The notes beneath the pieces are model-generated. The model saw only the letters and a program-made list of their open reading frames with translations. It was not told the DNA's origin and did not search any database. From assembly GCA_965119215.1 (NCBI GenBank), contig CBCPKK010000021.1:72842-136841 (forward strand): 64,000 bases of DNA, given 5' to 3'. This document shows positions 44,221-52,205 of the stretch, piece after piece. The number at the start of each line of letters is the position of its first letter. Position 1 is the first letter of the stretch. Both the position numbers and the translations under genes were made by a program. The stretch is from Buttiauxella sp965119215 (GTDB lineage Bacteria > Pseudomonadota > Gammaproteobacteria > Enterobacterales > Enterobacteriaceae).

Positions 44221-45831
44221 TTAATCCTCTCGGGCAAAAAGTGCCTCAATAAAATCGCCCGCATTAAACGGACGCAAGTCCTCAATACGCTCGCCGACGC
44301 CAATATAGCGAATCGGGATACCAAACTGATCGGCAACGGAGAAAATCACGCCGCCTTTGGCTGTACCATCCAGTTTGGTTAGCGTAATGCCTGTCAATCC
44401 AACGGCTTCATGGAACAATTTAGCCTGGCTAATCGCATTTTGCCCAGTGCTGGCATCGAGGGTGAGCATAATCTCATGCGGTGCATCCTCGTCCAGTTTT
44501 TTCATGACACGGACGATTTTCTTCAACTCTTCCATCAGGTGCGCTTTGTTCTGCAAACGCCCTGCGGTATCTGCCAGAAGAACGTCGACATTGCGCGCTT
44601 TCGCCGCCTGAATGGCATCGAAAATCACTGACGCAGAATCAGCACCGGTATGTTGCGCGATAACAGGAATATTGTTGCGCTGGCCCCATACCTGCAATTG
44701 TTCTACCGCTGCGGCACGGAACGTATCGCCCGCGGCCAGCATCACAGTTTTACCTTCTTGCTGGAACTGGCGAGCCAGTTTGCCGATGGTGGTGGTTTTG
44801 CCCACACCATTGACGCCAACCATCAAGATGACAAACGGTGTTTTGCCTTCAACTTTCAGCGGATCATCCACTTTCGCCAGAATTTCGCCCATCTCTTCTT
44901 TCAGCAAACCGTACAACGCTTCCGCGTCACGCAGTTCTTTACGGCTCGCGCCTTCTGTCAGATTAGTGATGATTTTACGCGTTGTTTCGACGCCAACATC
45001 AGCAATCAGCAACTGCTCTTCCAATTCTTCAAAGAGATCATCGTCGATTTTCTTGCCGCGGAAAAGACTGATAAATCCGGAACCGAGGTTTTGTTTAGTC
45101 TTAACTAAGCTGCGTTTAAGGCGCGCAAAGAAACCTTCTTTGGTTGGTTTCTCTTGTTCCTGCTGAACTTCTTCGGCTTGAGATTCTTCGACGACTGCTT
45201 CAGGTGCCAGCTCTTCTTGCGTTTCTTCAACTGTTTCTTCAACAACAGCGGCTACAACAGGAACGTCTTCAACAATCTCTTCGACGACAGCAACGTCTTC
45301 AACGACAATTTCTTCAACCGGAGCAACGGCGACTTCTTCCGGTTCAACAACCGTTTCAGTCTCAATTTCAGCAATGACCGGTTCTTGTTCTGGCTGCCAT
45401 TCTTCTGCTTGTTCGACCTGTACATGTTCTGCAATAACATCTTCAGGAACAGGCAATTCTTCGTGTTCAATGGCAACTTGCGCAGCGACTTCTGGCTCAG
45501 GTTCCTGTTCTGGTTCCGGCTCTGGAATAATTTCTGGCTCAGCCACCACTTCGCTTTCAGCGAGTTTTTCACTCACTTCTACGATGTCTTCCGCGAAGGC
45601 TTCAGGTTCGTCACGCTTTTCAAGCGCAACAGATTCAGCTTCTGGCTTAACTTCTGGCTCTACAGTTTCTTCCGTTGTCTCTGGCTGTTGAGATTCAATA
45701 ACTTGCTCAACAACTTCTTCCGCAACCGGTTGTTCTTCTGCTAATTTTTGTTCTGATTCTTGTTCAGAAGCCTGCTCTTTCTGGCCAAAGCCCAGCCATG
45801 AAAAAAAGCCACGTTTTTTCTCTTTCGCCAT
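44221..45831 (-). CDS. ftsY: FtsY, signal recognition particle receptor
   Basis: SRP-dependent GTPase that docks ribosome-nascent-chain complexes at the membrane. It is 536 residues against 497 in E. coli; the surplus is in the acidic A domain (about residues 20-240), rich in Glu, Val and Pro repeats such as PEPEPEQEPEPEV and VEEIVVEDVAVVEEIVEDVP. The N-terminus MAKEKKRGFFSWLGFGQKEQ and the NG domain are conserved: GVNGVGKTTTIGKLARQF (G1), DTFRAAAVEQLQVWGQRNNI, DTAGRLQNK (G3), TLTKLDGTAKGGVIF (G4). ATG 45831 was chosen by alignment; it is the first gene of ftsYEX. Confidence 0.96.
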   Translation of the reverse strand: MAKEKKRGFFSWLGFGQKEQASEQESEQKLAEEQPVAEEVVEQVIESQQPETTEETVEPEVKPEAESVALEKRDEPEAFAEDIVEVSEKLAESEVVAEPEIIPEPEPEQEPEPEVAAQVAIEHEELPVPEDVIAEHVQVEQAEEWQPEQEPVIAEIETETVVEPEEVAVAPVEEIVVEDVAVVEEIVEDVPVVAAVVEETVEETQEELAPEAVVEESQAEEVQQEQEKPTKEGFFARLKRSLVKTKQNLGSGFISLFRGKKIDDDLFEELEEQLLIADVGVETTRKIITNLTEGASRKELRDAEALYGLLKEEMGEILAKVDDPLKVEGKTPFVILMVGVNGVGKTTTIGKLARQFQQEGKTVMLAAGDTFRAAAVEQLQVWGQRNNIPVIAQHTGADSASVIFDAIQAAKARNVDVLLADTAGRLQNKAHLMEELKKIVRVMKKLDEDAPHEIMLTLDASTGQNAISQAKLFHEAVGLTGITLTKLDGTAKGGVIFSVADQFGIPIRYIGVGERIEDLRPFNAGDFIEALFARED

Positions 45832-45991
45832 TTGCGAACACACTCCTCGCTGTTAATTCATGGCACAGGCCCGATTGAGCTTGCCACGGGCACTGAAAAT
45901 AATTATCGAATGAATACGTTAGTCTATCACTTTCCCCGCTTTACACACACCGTTACACTAGGCGGCAAGAAATTGCATCGCAGTGAGTCTC

Positions 45992-46567
45992 ATGAAAAAA
46001 CCGCAATCTACTGGCACCGGCCAGATCCGTATTATTGGTGGCCAATGGCGCGGCCGTAAACTGCCTGTACCCGACAGCCCAGGCCTGCGTCCAACCACGG
46101 ACAGAGTTCGTGAAACCCTGTTTAACTGGCTGGCACCGTCAATGGTCGATGCGACTGTGCTCGATTGCTTTGCAGGAAGCGGTGCTCTGGGGCTCGAAGC
46201 CTTATCACGTTATGCTGCCAGCGCCACATTGCTGGAGATGGATCGCAACGTCTCGCAGCAGTTGCAAAAAAATCTCGTCACCCTGAAAGCGACCAACGCG
46301 AAAGTGGTGAACGCCAACACGCTGAATTTCCTGGCGCAACCCGGCGAGCCGCACAGCATCGTGTTTGTTGATCCCCCCTTCCGTAAAGGATTGCTGGACG
46401 AAACATTGGCGCTACTGGAAAGCAACGGTTGGCTGGCAAATGAAGCGCTGATTTACGTCGAAAGCGAAGTTGAAAACGGAATGCCTGCGGTGCCGGCAAG
46501 GTGGTCGCTGCACCGTGAAAAAGTCGCAGGCCAGGTCGCTTACCGTTTATTTAGCCGTGAAATTTAA
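45992..46567 (+). CDS. rsmD: RsmD, 16S rRNA m2G966 methyltransferase
   Basis: SAM-dependent methyltransferase that modifies G966 of 16S rRNA in the assembled 30S subunit. It is 191 residues (198 in E. coli; the C-terminal tail is shorter). GGQWRGRKLPVPDSPGLRPT is the N-terminal RNA-binding signature, CFAGSGALGLEALSRYA the SAM-binding motif I, and FVDPPFRKGLLDETLALLE the DPPF catalytic motif. ATG 45992 (MKKPQ) matches E. coli; GTG 45983 is in frame upstream. It is divergent from ftsY and followed by yhhL. Confidence 0.95.
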   Translation: MKKPQSTGTGQIRIIGGQWRGRKLPVPDSPGLRPTTDRVRETLFNWLAPSMVDATVLDCFAGSGALGLEALSRYAASATLLEMDRNVSQQLQKNLVTLKATNAKVVNANTLNFLAQPGEPHSIVFVDPPFRKGLLDETLALLESNGWLANEALIYVESEVENGMPAVPARWSLHREKVAGQVAYRLFSREI

Positions 46568-46578
46568 GGAGCTACACA

Positions 46579-46848
46579 ATGCTGATTAATATAGGCCGTT
46601 TGCTGATGCTCGGCGTGTGGGCATTTTTGTTACTGAATATTTTCCAGCCGTTCCCGCGCCCGCTGAATATCTTCATTAACGTGGCGCTGATTTTCACCGT
46701 GTTGATGCATGGAATGCAGTTAGCGTTGCTGAAATCGACCCAACCGAAAGACAGCCCGCCGTTGAGTCGTGCTCAGCAGATTAAGATTTTCATCTTTGGG
46801 GTCTTTGAACTGCTGGTCTGGCAGAAAAAACTGCGTCAGGGCAAATAA
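46579..46848 (+). CDS. yhhL: YhhL, small membrane protein (DUF1145)
   Basis: 89 residues, as in E. coli. Two hydrophobic segments (LGVWAFLLLNIFQPFPRPLN and NIFINVALIFTVLMHGMQLA) and a basic C-terminus (LVWQKKLRQGK) are visible. No function is known. It starts 11 bp after rsmD with AAGGAG upstream and is probably co-transcribed; it converges on yhhM with two bases between them. Confidence 0.9.
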   Translation: MLINIGRLLMLGVWAFLLLNIFQPFPRPLNIFINVALIFTVLMHGMQLALLKSTQPKDSPPLSRAQQIKIFIFGVFELLVWQKKLRQGK

Positions 46849-46850
46849 TA

Positions 46851-47207
46851 TTACTCGGGGATGAAGCCGACAAAGCGCGTCCCCTTGTACTGCAGCATCC
46901 CTTTATCCCCAACGGTCAGCGAGTGATATTGCTCTGCCGTCACCCGCATTTTCAGCTCCAGCCCACCACTTTGTGGCCGAAACCAAACCTCATAGCGCAT
47001 CATATCTTCGACGGGTGTCACCTGGCGTTGCCGTGACCGGCGATCGTTGGTTGGCGTTTCCCGTTTTGTCGCCACCAGCACGCTTTTTTGCATTACCGGT
47101 GCCGCATCATTTTCCGCATTCTGGCGGCGCTGCTGCACAAAGCGAAACGACGCTGCTACGACGATTATCGCAACGACGGCAACGAAGAAAAGTGGCATTT
47201 TACTCAT
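46851..47207 (-). CDS. yhhM: YhhM, membrane-anchored protein (DUF2500)
   Basis: 118 residues (119 in E. coli). One N-terminal transmembrane segment (PLFFVAVVAIIVVAASFRFV) is followed by a basic, extracytoplasmic or cytoplasmic domain ending LQYKGTRFVGFIPE. Function unknown. The stop lies two bases from the yhhL stop, leaving no room for a separate terminator. It is divergent from yhhN. Confidence 0.9.
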   Translation of the reverse strand: MSKMPLFFVAVVAIIVVAASFRFVQQRRQNAENDAAPVMQKSVLVATKRETPTNDRRSRQRQVTPVEDMMRYEVWFRPQSGGLELKMRVTAEQYHSLTVGDKGMLQYKGTRFVGFIPE

Positions 47208-47320
47208 GGATTTATCTCGATTTGTCAGGCACTTTTAAGAATACCTTGCTGTTCAGGACGTTGTCATCAGGCTCTGATGACAACTAGACTGCAGATTAAC
47301 TAATAGAAAAGGGACATGCC

Positions 47321-47947
47321 ATGCTTTGGTCTTTTATCGCCGTATTCTTTTCCGGATGGCTGTACGTTGACGCCTCCTATCGTGGGCCAACCTGGCAACG
47401 CTGGGTCTTCAAGCCCGTCACCCTTCTGCTTTTATTACTGCTGGCCTGGCAAGCGCCTATGTTCAACGCGACGGGCTATTTGATTGTCGCAGGCCTGTTA
47501 GCAACACTGCTCGGTGATGCCCTTACTCTGCTGCCAACCCAGCGTATGCTGTACGCCATCGGTGCATTTTTCCTGTCTCATTTGCTCTACACCCTCTATT
47601 TTGCCAGCCAGATGACATTCAGTTTGTTCTGGCCTTTACCGCTGATTCTGTTGGTTGTTGGCGCATTACTGGTCGCCGTGATTTGGACGCGCCTCGAAAC
47701 GTTCCGCTGGCCGATTCTGACCTTTATCGGCATGACGCTGGTGATGGTTTGGCTTGCCGGTGAGCTCTATTTCTACCTGCCGACACGCCCAAGTTTTTCG
47801 GCCTTTATCGGTGCTACTCTGCTGCTGTTAGGCAATATTGTCTGGTTGGGTAGCCATTACCGCCGCCGGTTTACGGGCGACAGCGCCATCGCCGCAGCCT
47901 GTTATTTTGCCGGGCACTTTATGATTGTCCGCGCGTTGTATATCTGA
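47321..47947 (+). CDS. yhhN: YhhN, TMEM86-family membrane protein
   Basis: 208 residues, as in E. coli, with about eight hydrophobic segments. The family motif GLLATLLGDALTLLP and SHLLYTLYFASQM, plus the C-terminal CYFAGHFMIVRALYI, match the YhhN/TMEM86 family. The animal TMEM86B member is a lysoplasmalogenase; whether the bacterial protein has this activity is not known to me. It is followed by a REP-like inverted pair and the zntA promoter. Confidence 0.92.
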   Translation: MLWSFIAVFFSGWLYVDASYRGPTWQRWVFKPVTLLLLLLLAWQAPMFNATGYLIVAGLLATLLGDALTLLPTQRMLYAIGAFFLSHLLYTLYFASQMTFSLFWPLPLILLVVGALLVAVIWTRLETFRWPILTFIGMTLVMVWLAGELYFYLPTRPSFSAFIGATLLLLGNIVWLGSHYRRRFTGDSAIAAACYFAGHFMIVRALYI

Positions 47948-47959
47948 TGAAAAATCATG

Positions 47960-48032
47960 TCGGATGTCGCTTACGCTAATCCGACCTACGAAAATCTGTT
48001 GTAGGGTGGATTAGCGCCAGCGACATCCACCG
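47960..48032. repeat. REP-like inverted repeat pair before zntA
   Basis: Two arms of about 30 nt in inverted orientation: TCGGATGTCGCTTACGCTAA (to CCTAC, 47960-47989) and GTAGGGTGGATTAGCGCCAG (to CCACCGA, 48001-48033). The arms pair almost fully across an 11-bp spacer. It sits directly after yhhN and ends about 12 bp before the zntA -35 box. It resembles bacterial interspersed mosaic elements and may also end yhhN transcription. Confidence 0.78.
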
Positions 48033-48044
48033 AAAATTTCCCTC

Positions 48045-48076
48045 TTGACTCTGGAGTCAACTCCAGAGAGTAACAT
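48045..48076 (+). promoter_or_regulatory. ZntR-type promoter of zntA with 20-bp spacer
   Basis: The -35 box TTGACT (48045-48050) and -10 box TAACAT (48071-48076) are separated by 20 bp, longer than a normal sigma-70 spacer. Between them is the palindrome CTCTGGAGT-CA-ACTCCAGAG (48049-48068). Over-long spacers with a central dyad are the hallmark of MerR-family control, and this closely resembles the E. coli zntA promoter. Inference: Zn-bound ZntR, encoded elsewhere, untwists the DNA to activate. Confidence 0.9.
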
Positions 48077-48112
48077 GGGTAATGAGAACATTATCATTAC
48101 CCAGGAGGGCAC

Positions 48113-50311
48113 ATGCTCAACCCTAAAAAACCACCACAATTTGCCACAGCAAAGCTCAGCCCGCTGCCTGCGCAAACGCCTTCCTGCTGTAGTGATGATG
48201 CCTGCACATCAGCACCAGAAATTGAAACCGTTCCGAATACCGGCGAGCGCTACAGCTGGCTGATTGACGGTATGGATTGCCCGGCCTGCGCCCGCAAAGT
48301 TGAAAATGCAGTAAAACAAATTTCCGATATCCAGCGCGTTCAGGTGCTATTTGCCACTGAAAAACTGCTGGTGACTTCGGAACGCGATATCCGCAAGGAC
48401 GTAGAAAAAGCCGTTAAAGCTGCCGGATACAATCTGAGAAGCAGCACGGCTCCAGCTCCCGAAACATCTTCTCTGCGCGAAAACTTACCGCTCATTTTAT
48501 TGGTGATCATGATGGCCCTGAGTTGGGGTCTTGAACAATTTAACCATCCCTTCGGCAACATGGCGTTTATCGCCACCACGTTGGTTGGCCTGTGGCCGAT
48601 AGCCCGCCAGGCCGTTCGTTTGATGCGCAGTGGTAACTGGTTTGCCATCGAAACATTGATGAGTGTTGCGGCCATTGGCGCACTGTTTATCGGTGCAACA
48701 GCCGAAGCCGCAATGGTGCTGCTGCTGTTCTTAATTGGCGAACGTCTGGAATCTTATGCCGCCAATCGTGCCCGCCGCAGCGTTAGCGCATTAATGGCGC
48801 TAAAACCCGAAGTTGCCACACGTATTCGCAATGGCGAACGTGAAACCATCGCTCTTGCTGACTTACGCCCCGGCGATGTTATAGAAGTGGCTGCCGGTGG
48901 GCGTTTACCCGCAGATGGCAAGCTGTTAACACCTTTCGCCAGCTTCGATGAAAGCGCATTAACCGGTGAATCCATTCCGGTCGAACGCCAGCAGGATGAA
49001 AAAGTCCCGGCGGGAAGCACCAGCGTCGACAGGTTGGTACAGCTAGAGGTGATTTCAGAACCTGGCGACAGCGCAATCGACCGCATCCTGCGTTTAATTG
49101 AAGAAGCAGATGAACGCCGCGCGCCAATTGAACGCTTTATCGACCGCTTCAGCCGGATTTACACGCCGATTATTATGGCCATCGCACTGCTCGCAGCGGT
49201 GGTTCCTCCGCTTTTATTCGGGCAAAGCTGGGACGAATGGATTTACAAAGGACTGGCGCTCTTACTGATTGGTTGCCCGTGTGCGCTGGTGATTTCCACC
49301 CCAGCAGCAATTACATCAGGGCTTGCGGCGGCAGCACGACATGGTGCGTTGATTAAAGGTGGTGCAGCGCTCGAACGCCTCGGAAAAATTCAGCACATCG
49401 CTTTTGATAAAACCGGCACATTAACCGCTGGCAAACCGCAGGTTACAGCCATTGAAGTGAATGGCGATCTGGCTGAAAACACACTGCTGGCACTGGCCGC
49501 CGCCGCTGAACTGGGGTCTTCGCATCCACTGGCACAAGCCATTGTACGAGAAGCACAAACCCGCGAACTGACCATACCCGCCACCAGTGCACATCGTGCC
49601 TTGGCAGGTATCGGTGTAGAAGCGACGATCGACGGCGAAACGCTGCTATTGAGCACACCGGGCAAACTGGCGGATAACGTACTCGACGCGACCTGGCAGC
49701 AACGCATCACTCAGCTAGAAGCCGAAGGCCAAACGGTGATTGCCGTCGTACAACAAGGCCAGTTGCTCGGCGTTATTGCTCTGCGTGATACCTTGCGCAG
49801 CGATGCAAAAATGGCCGTTGCAGCACTGAAAAATATCGGCGTTCAAAGCGTGATGTTAACGGGCGATAACCCGCGAGCAGCGGCAGCCATCGCTCAAGAA
49901 TTAGGGATGGATTATCGCGCAAGCCTGCTACCTGCCGATAAAGTTAACGCGGTGAATGAGCTCAACAGTAGCGCTCCGCTTGCCATGGTGGGTGATGGCA
50001 TCAACGATGCGCCAGCGATGAAAGCAGCAACTATCGGTATCGCCATGGGCAGCGGCACCGATGTCGCGCTCGAAACAGCAGATGCTGCCCTGACGCACAA
50101 CCGCCTGACAGAACTTGCCAGCATGATAAGCCTGGCGCGAGCCACGCATAATAATATTCGCCAGAACATTACTATCGCGTTGGGCCTGAAAGGGATATTC
50201 CTGATAACCACACTGCTGGGCATCACCGGTTTGTGGCTTGCAGTCTTAGCCGATTCCGGCGCGACCGCATTGGTAACGGCAAATGCTTTGCGGTTGTTGA
50301 GAAGAAGATAA
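48113..50311 (+). CDS. zntA: ZntA, Zn(II)/Cd(II)/Pb(II)-exporting P1B ATPase
   Basis: Inner-membrane efflux ATPase conferring zinc, cadmium and lead resistance; 732 residues, as in E. coli. The N-terminus has a Cys cluster (residues 25, 26, 31) and an HMA metal-binding loop GMDCPACARKVENAVKQ (Cys56, Cys59). The actuator motif is DESALTGESIPVER, the transmembrane metal site GCPCALVISTPAAITSG, the phosphorylation motif AFDKTGTLTAGKPQ, the ATP-binding SSHPLAQAIVREA, and the hinge MVGDGINDAPAMKAATIGIA. A ZntR-type promoter lies upstream and a strong hairpin follows. Confidence 0.97.
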   Translation: MLNPKKPPQFATAKLSPLPAQTPSCCSDDACTSAPEIETVPNTGERYSWLIDGMDCPACARKVENAVKQISDIQRVQVLFATEKLLVTSERDIRKDVEKAVKAAGYNLRSSTAPAPETSSLRENLPLILLVIMMALSWGLEQFNHPFGNMAFIATTLVGLWPIARQAVRLMRSGNWFAIETLMSVAAIGALFIGATAEAAMVLLLFLIGERLESYAANRARRSVSALMALKPEVATRIRNGERETIALADLRPGDVIEVAAGGRLPADGKLLTPFASFDESALTGESIPVERQQDEKVPAGSTSVDRLVQLEVISEPGDSAIDRILRLIEEADERRAPIERFIDRFSRIYTPIIMAIALLAAVVPPLLFGQSWDEWIYKGLALLLIGCPCALVISTPAAITSGLAAAARHGALIKGGAALERLGKIQHIAFDKTGTLTAGKPQVTAIEVNGDLAENTLLALAAAAELGSSHPLAQAIVREAQTRELTIPATSAHRALAGIGVEATIDGETLLLSTPGKLADNVLDATWQQRITQLEAEGQTVIAVVQQGQLLGVIALRDTLRSDAKMAVAALKNIGVQSVMLTGDNPRAAAAIAQELGMDYRASLLPADKVNAVNELNSSAPLAMVGDGINDAPAMKAATIGIAMGSGTDVALETADAALTHNRLTELASMISLARATHNNIRQNITIALGLKGIFLITTLLGITGLWLAVLADSGATALVTANALRLLRRR

Positions 50312-50320
50312 ATATTAAAT

Positions 50321-50354
50321 CGGCCCATACTTGCTCCTCGGCAAGTATGGGCCG
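50321..50354. terminator. bidirectional terminator between zntA and TRAP genes
   Basis: Perfect 14-bp stem CGGCCCATACTTGC / GCAAGTATGGGCCG with a six-base loop, nine bases after the zntA stop and six before the stop of the convergent TRAP permease gene. It is flanked by AT-rich sequence (AATATTAAAT and ATCGAATTAA). It should end both transcripts. Confidence 0.82.
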
Positions 50355-50360
50355 ATCGAA

Positions 50361-51650
50361 TTAACTCGTCATACCCAGCATATGCGGCAGCCAAAGCGAA
50401 ACCGCCGGAATGTAGGTCACCATGGCCAGCACCACCAGCAACATGGCGTAGAACGGTAACATGGCGCGAACCACCACTTCGATTTTCTGCTTACTCACCG
50501 CACTGGCGACAAACAGCACCGAACCTACTGGTGGTGTGATCAAACCAATCCCCAGATTCACCATCATGATCATGCCGAAATGAACCGGATCGATACCCAG
50601 TGAATTGGTCACCGGCAGCAGTACCGGTGTCAGGATCAAAATGATCGGAGCCATGTCCATCAGGGTGCCAATCAGCAGCAGCATGACGTTCAGGTACATC
50701 AGGATCACGTACTTGTTGTCAGACAGCGAAGTGAAGAACTCGGTGATGCGTGACGGCAGTTGCATGTAAGTCATTACTGCGCCAAACGCCGCCGCAAAAC
50801 CAATTAAAATCATGACGATAGAAACTGTTTTTACGGTACGGAACATCAGCTTCGGCAGTTCGTTCCACTTGTAGTCACGGTAGATAAACATAGTGACGAA
50901 GAACGCCCAGACGCAGGCCACTGCCGCAGATTCCGTCGCGGTAAATACACCGGTAAGAATCCCGCCGAGGATAATAACGACCGTCATTAAGCCCCAGAGC
51001 GCATCGAAGAAAATTTTGACCGCCTGTTTGAAGGGAATGCGTTCGCCTTTCGGATAACCGCGTTTATGGGCAAATCCCAGGCACATCACCATCAGGCTAA
51101 CGCCGAGCAGTAACCCCGGTAATACACCCGCAACGAACAGCGTCGCAATAGAAACGGTGCCGCCTGCCGCTAACGAGTAAATCACCGAGTTATGGCTTGG
51201 CGGGATCAAAATCGCCTGTACCGACCCACTGGCTGTCACCGCCGCGGCATATTCCCGTGGATAACCTTTGGCTTCCATTTCGGGGATCATCACGCTGCCG
51301 ATGGACGCGGTATCCGCCACCGACGATCCTGAAATCGCACCGAAGAAAGTGGACGCCACGATATTCACCAGCGACAAACCGCCGCGGATAAACCCGACAA
51401 AGATATAAGCAAAGTTAACCAGGCGACGGGCAATGCCCCCTTCCGCCATGATCGCCCCCGCCAGGATGAAGAACGGAATCGCCAACAGAGTAAATTTGTT
51501 CACCCCGCTGGTGATTTGAATCATGATCGCTTCCAGCGGCAAATCTATCCATAACGCGCCCACCATGGCGCTTAGCCCAACGGCAAAAGCCACGGGCATT
51601 CCCACTGCGAGCAACACCGCAAGCGTTGCTAATAAAATAAATGCGTCCAT
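50361..51650 (-). CDS. TRAP transporter large permease (DctM family)
   Basis: 429 residues with about 12 hydrophobic segments; the large membrane subunit of a tripartite ATP-independent periplasmic transporter, which uses the Na+ or H+ gradient. Family motifs include FFILAGAIMAEGGIARRLVN, FGAISGSSVADTASIGSVMI (the conserved GSSVADT loop) and NLGIGLITPPVGSVLFVASA. It is the last gene of a dctP-dctQ-dctM set. No orthologue lies between zntA and tusA in E. coli K-12, so this cluster is an insertion relative to that genome. The substrate is not determined by the permease. Confidence 0.93.
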   Translation of the reverse strand: MDAFILLATLAVLLAVGMPVAFAVGLSAMVGALWIDLPLEAIMIQITSGVNKFTLLAIPFFILAGAIMAEGGIARRLVNFAYIFVGFIRGGLSLVNIVASTFFGAISGSSVADTASIGSVMIPEMEAKGYPREYAAAVTASGSVQAILIPPSHNSVIYSLAAGGTVSIATLFVAGVLPGLLLGVSLMVMCLGFAHKRGYPKGERIPFKQAVKIFFDALWGLMTVVIILGGILTGVFTATESAAVACVWAFFVTMFIYRDYKWNELPKLMFRTVKTVSIVMILIGFAAAFGAVMTYMQLPSRITEFFTSLSDNKYVILMYLNVMLLLIGTLMDMAPIILILTPVLLPVTNSLGIDPVHFGMIMMVNLGIGLITPPVGSVLFVASAVSKQKIEVVVRAMLPFYAMLLVVLAMVTYIPAVSLWLPHMLGMTS

Positions 51651-51664
51651 GTTATCCCCCGGCC

Positions 51665-52174
51665 TTAACCGTGATTACCAAGCAGCACTATTGGGCGATT
51701 CTCTTGAGAGCCAAACAGTAATCGCTCGACAACAAATAGAATCATTAAAATCGCGCCGACGGGCAGCGGGAGATAGGTTTGACCGGATGTGAGGAGCGGG
51801 AATTCGGCAACAGGTTGTTCCCATAATTCTGCGCACAAATAGAAGCTGTAATAAAACATCACCAGCGAAATGAGTAACATGAGCAAGTCGACGACACGTG
51901 CGCAAAACGTCTGACATGCAAGCGGTAGACGGTCTGTCAGCATATTCACAGCGATGTGTGAACCGGCGCGGTAACTCACCGCCGCGCCGATGAACGTGAA
52001 GGTCACCATGCAGATTATCGCCACCGGTTCCGGCCAGGACTCCCCACGGTTAAGGACATAGCGCGAGAAAATCCCAATCGGAATAATGATTGTCATCACC
52101 AATAAAGACAGCCCTGCAACAATCATCGCCAGCAAATAAACTTTATCCATCAAATCTGAATAGCGTTGGGACAT
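51665..52174 (-). CDS. TRAP transporter small permease (DctQ family)
   Basis: 169 residues with four hydrophobic segments (LLAMIVAGLSLLVMTIIIPI; EPVAIICMVTFTFIGAAVSY; RVVDLLMLLISLVMFYYSFY; LPLPVGAILMILFVVERLLF). The family motif FSRYVLNRGESWPEPVA is conserved. It forms the membrane complex with the DctM subunit 14 bp downstream and follows dctP by 31 bp. Confidence 0.92.
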   Translation of the reverse strand: MSQRYSDLMDKVYLLAMIVAGLSLLVMTIIIPIGIFSRYVLNRGESWPEPVAIICMVTFTFIGAAVSYRAGSHIAVNMLTDRLPLACQTFCARVVDLLMLLISLVMFYYSFYLCAELWEQPVAEFPLLTSGQTYLPLPVGAILMILFVVERLLFGSQENRPIVLLGNHG

Positions 52175-52205
52175 ATGCCCTCCACGAAAGCGTTAGCGAC
52201 AAAAA

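Noticed and set aside
45144..45744. Long + strand frames opposite ftsY, one Phe/Asn/Arg-rich and one Leu/Gln-rich
   Set aside because: They are the antisense translations of the Glu-rich repeats of the FtsY A domain; the biased composition is an artefact.
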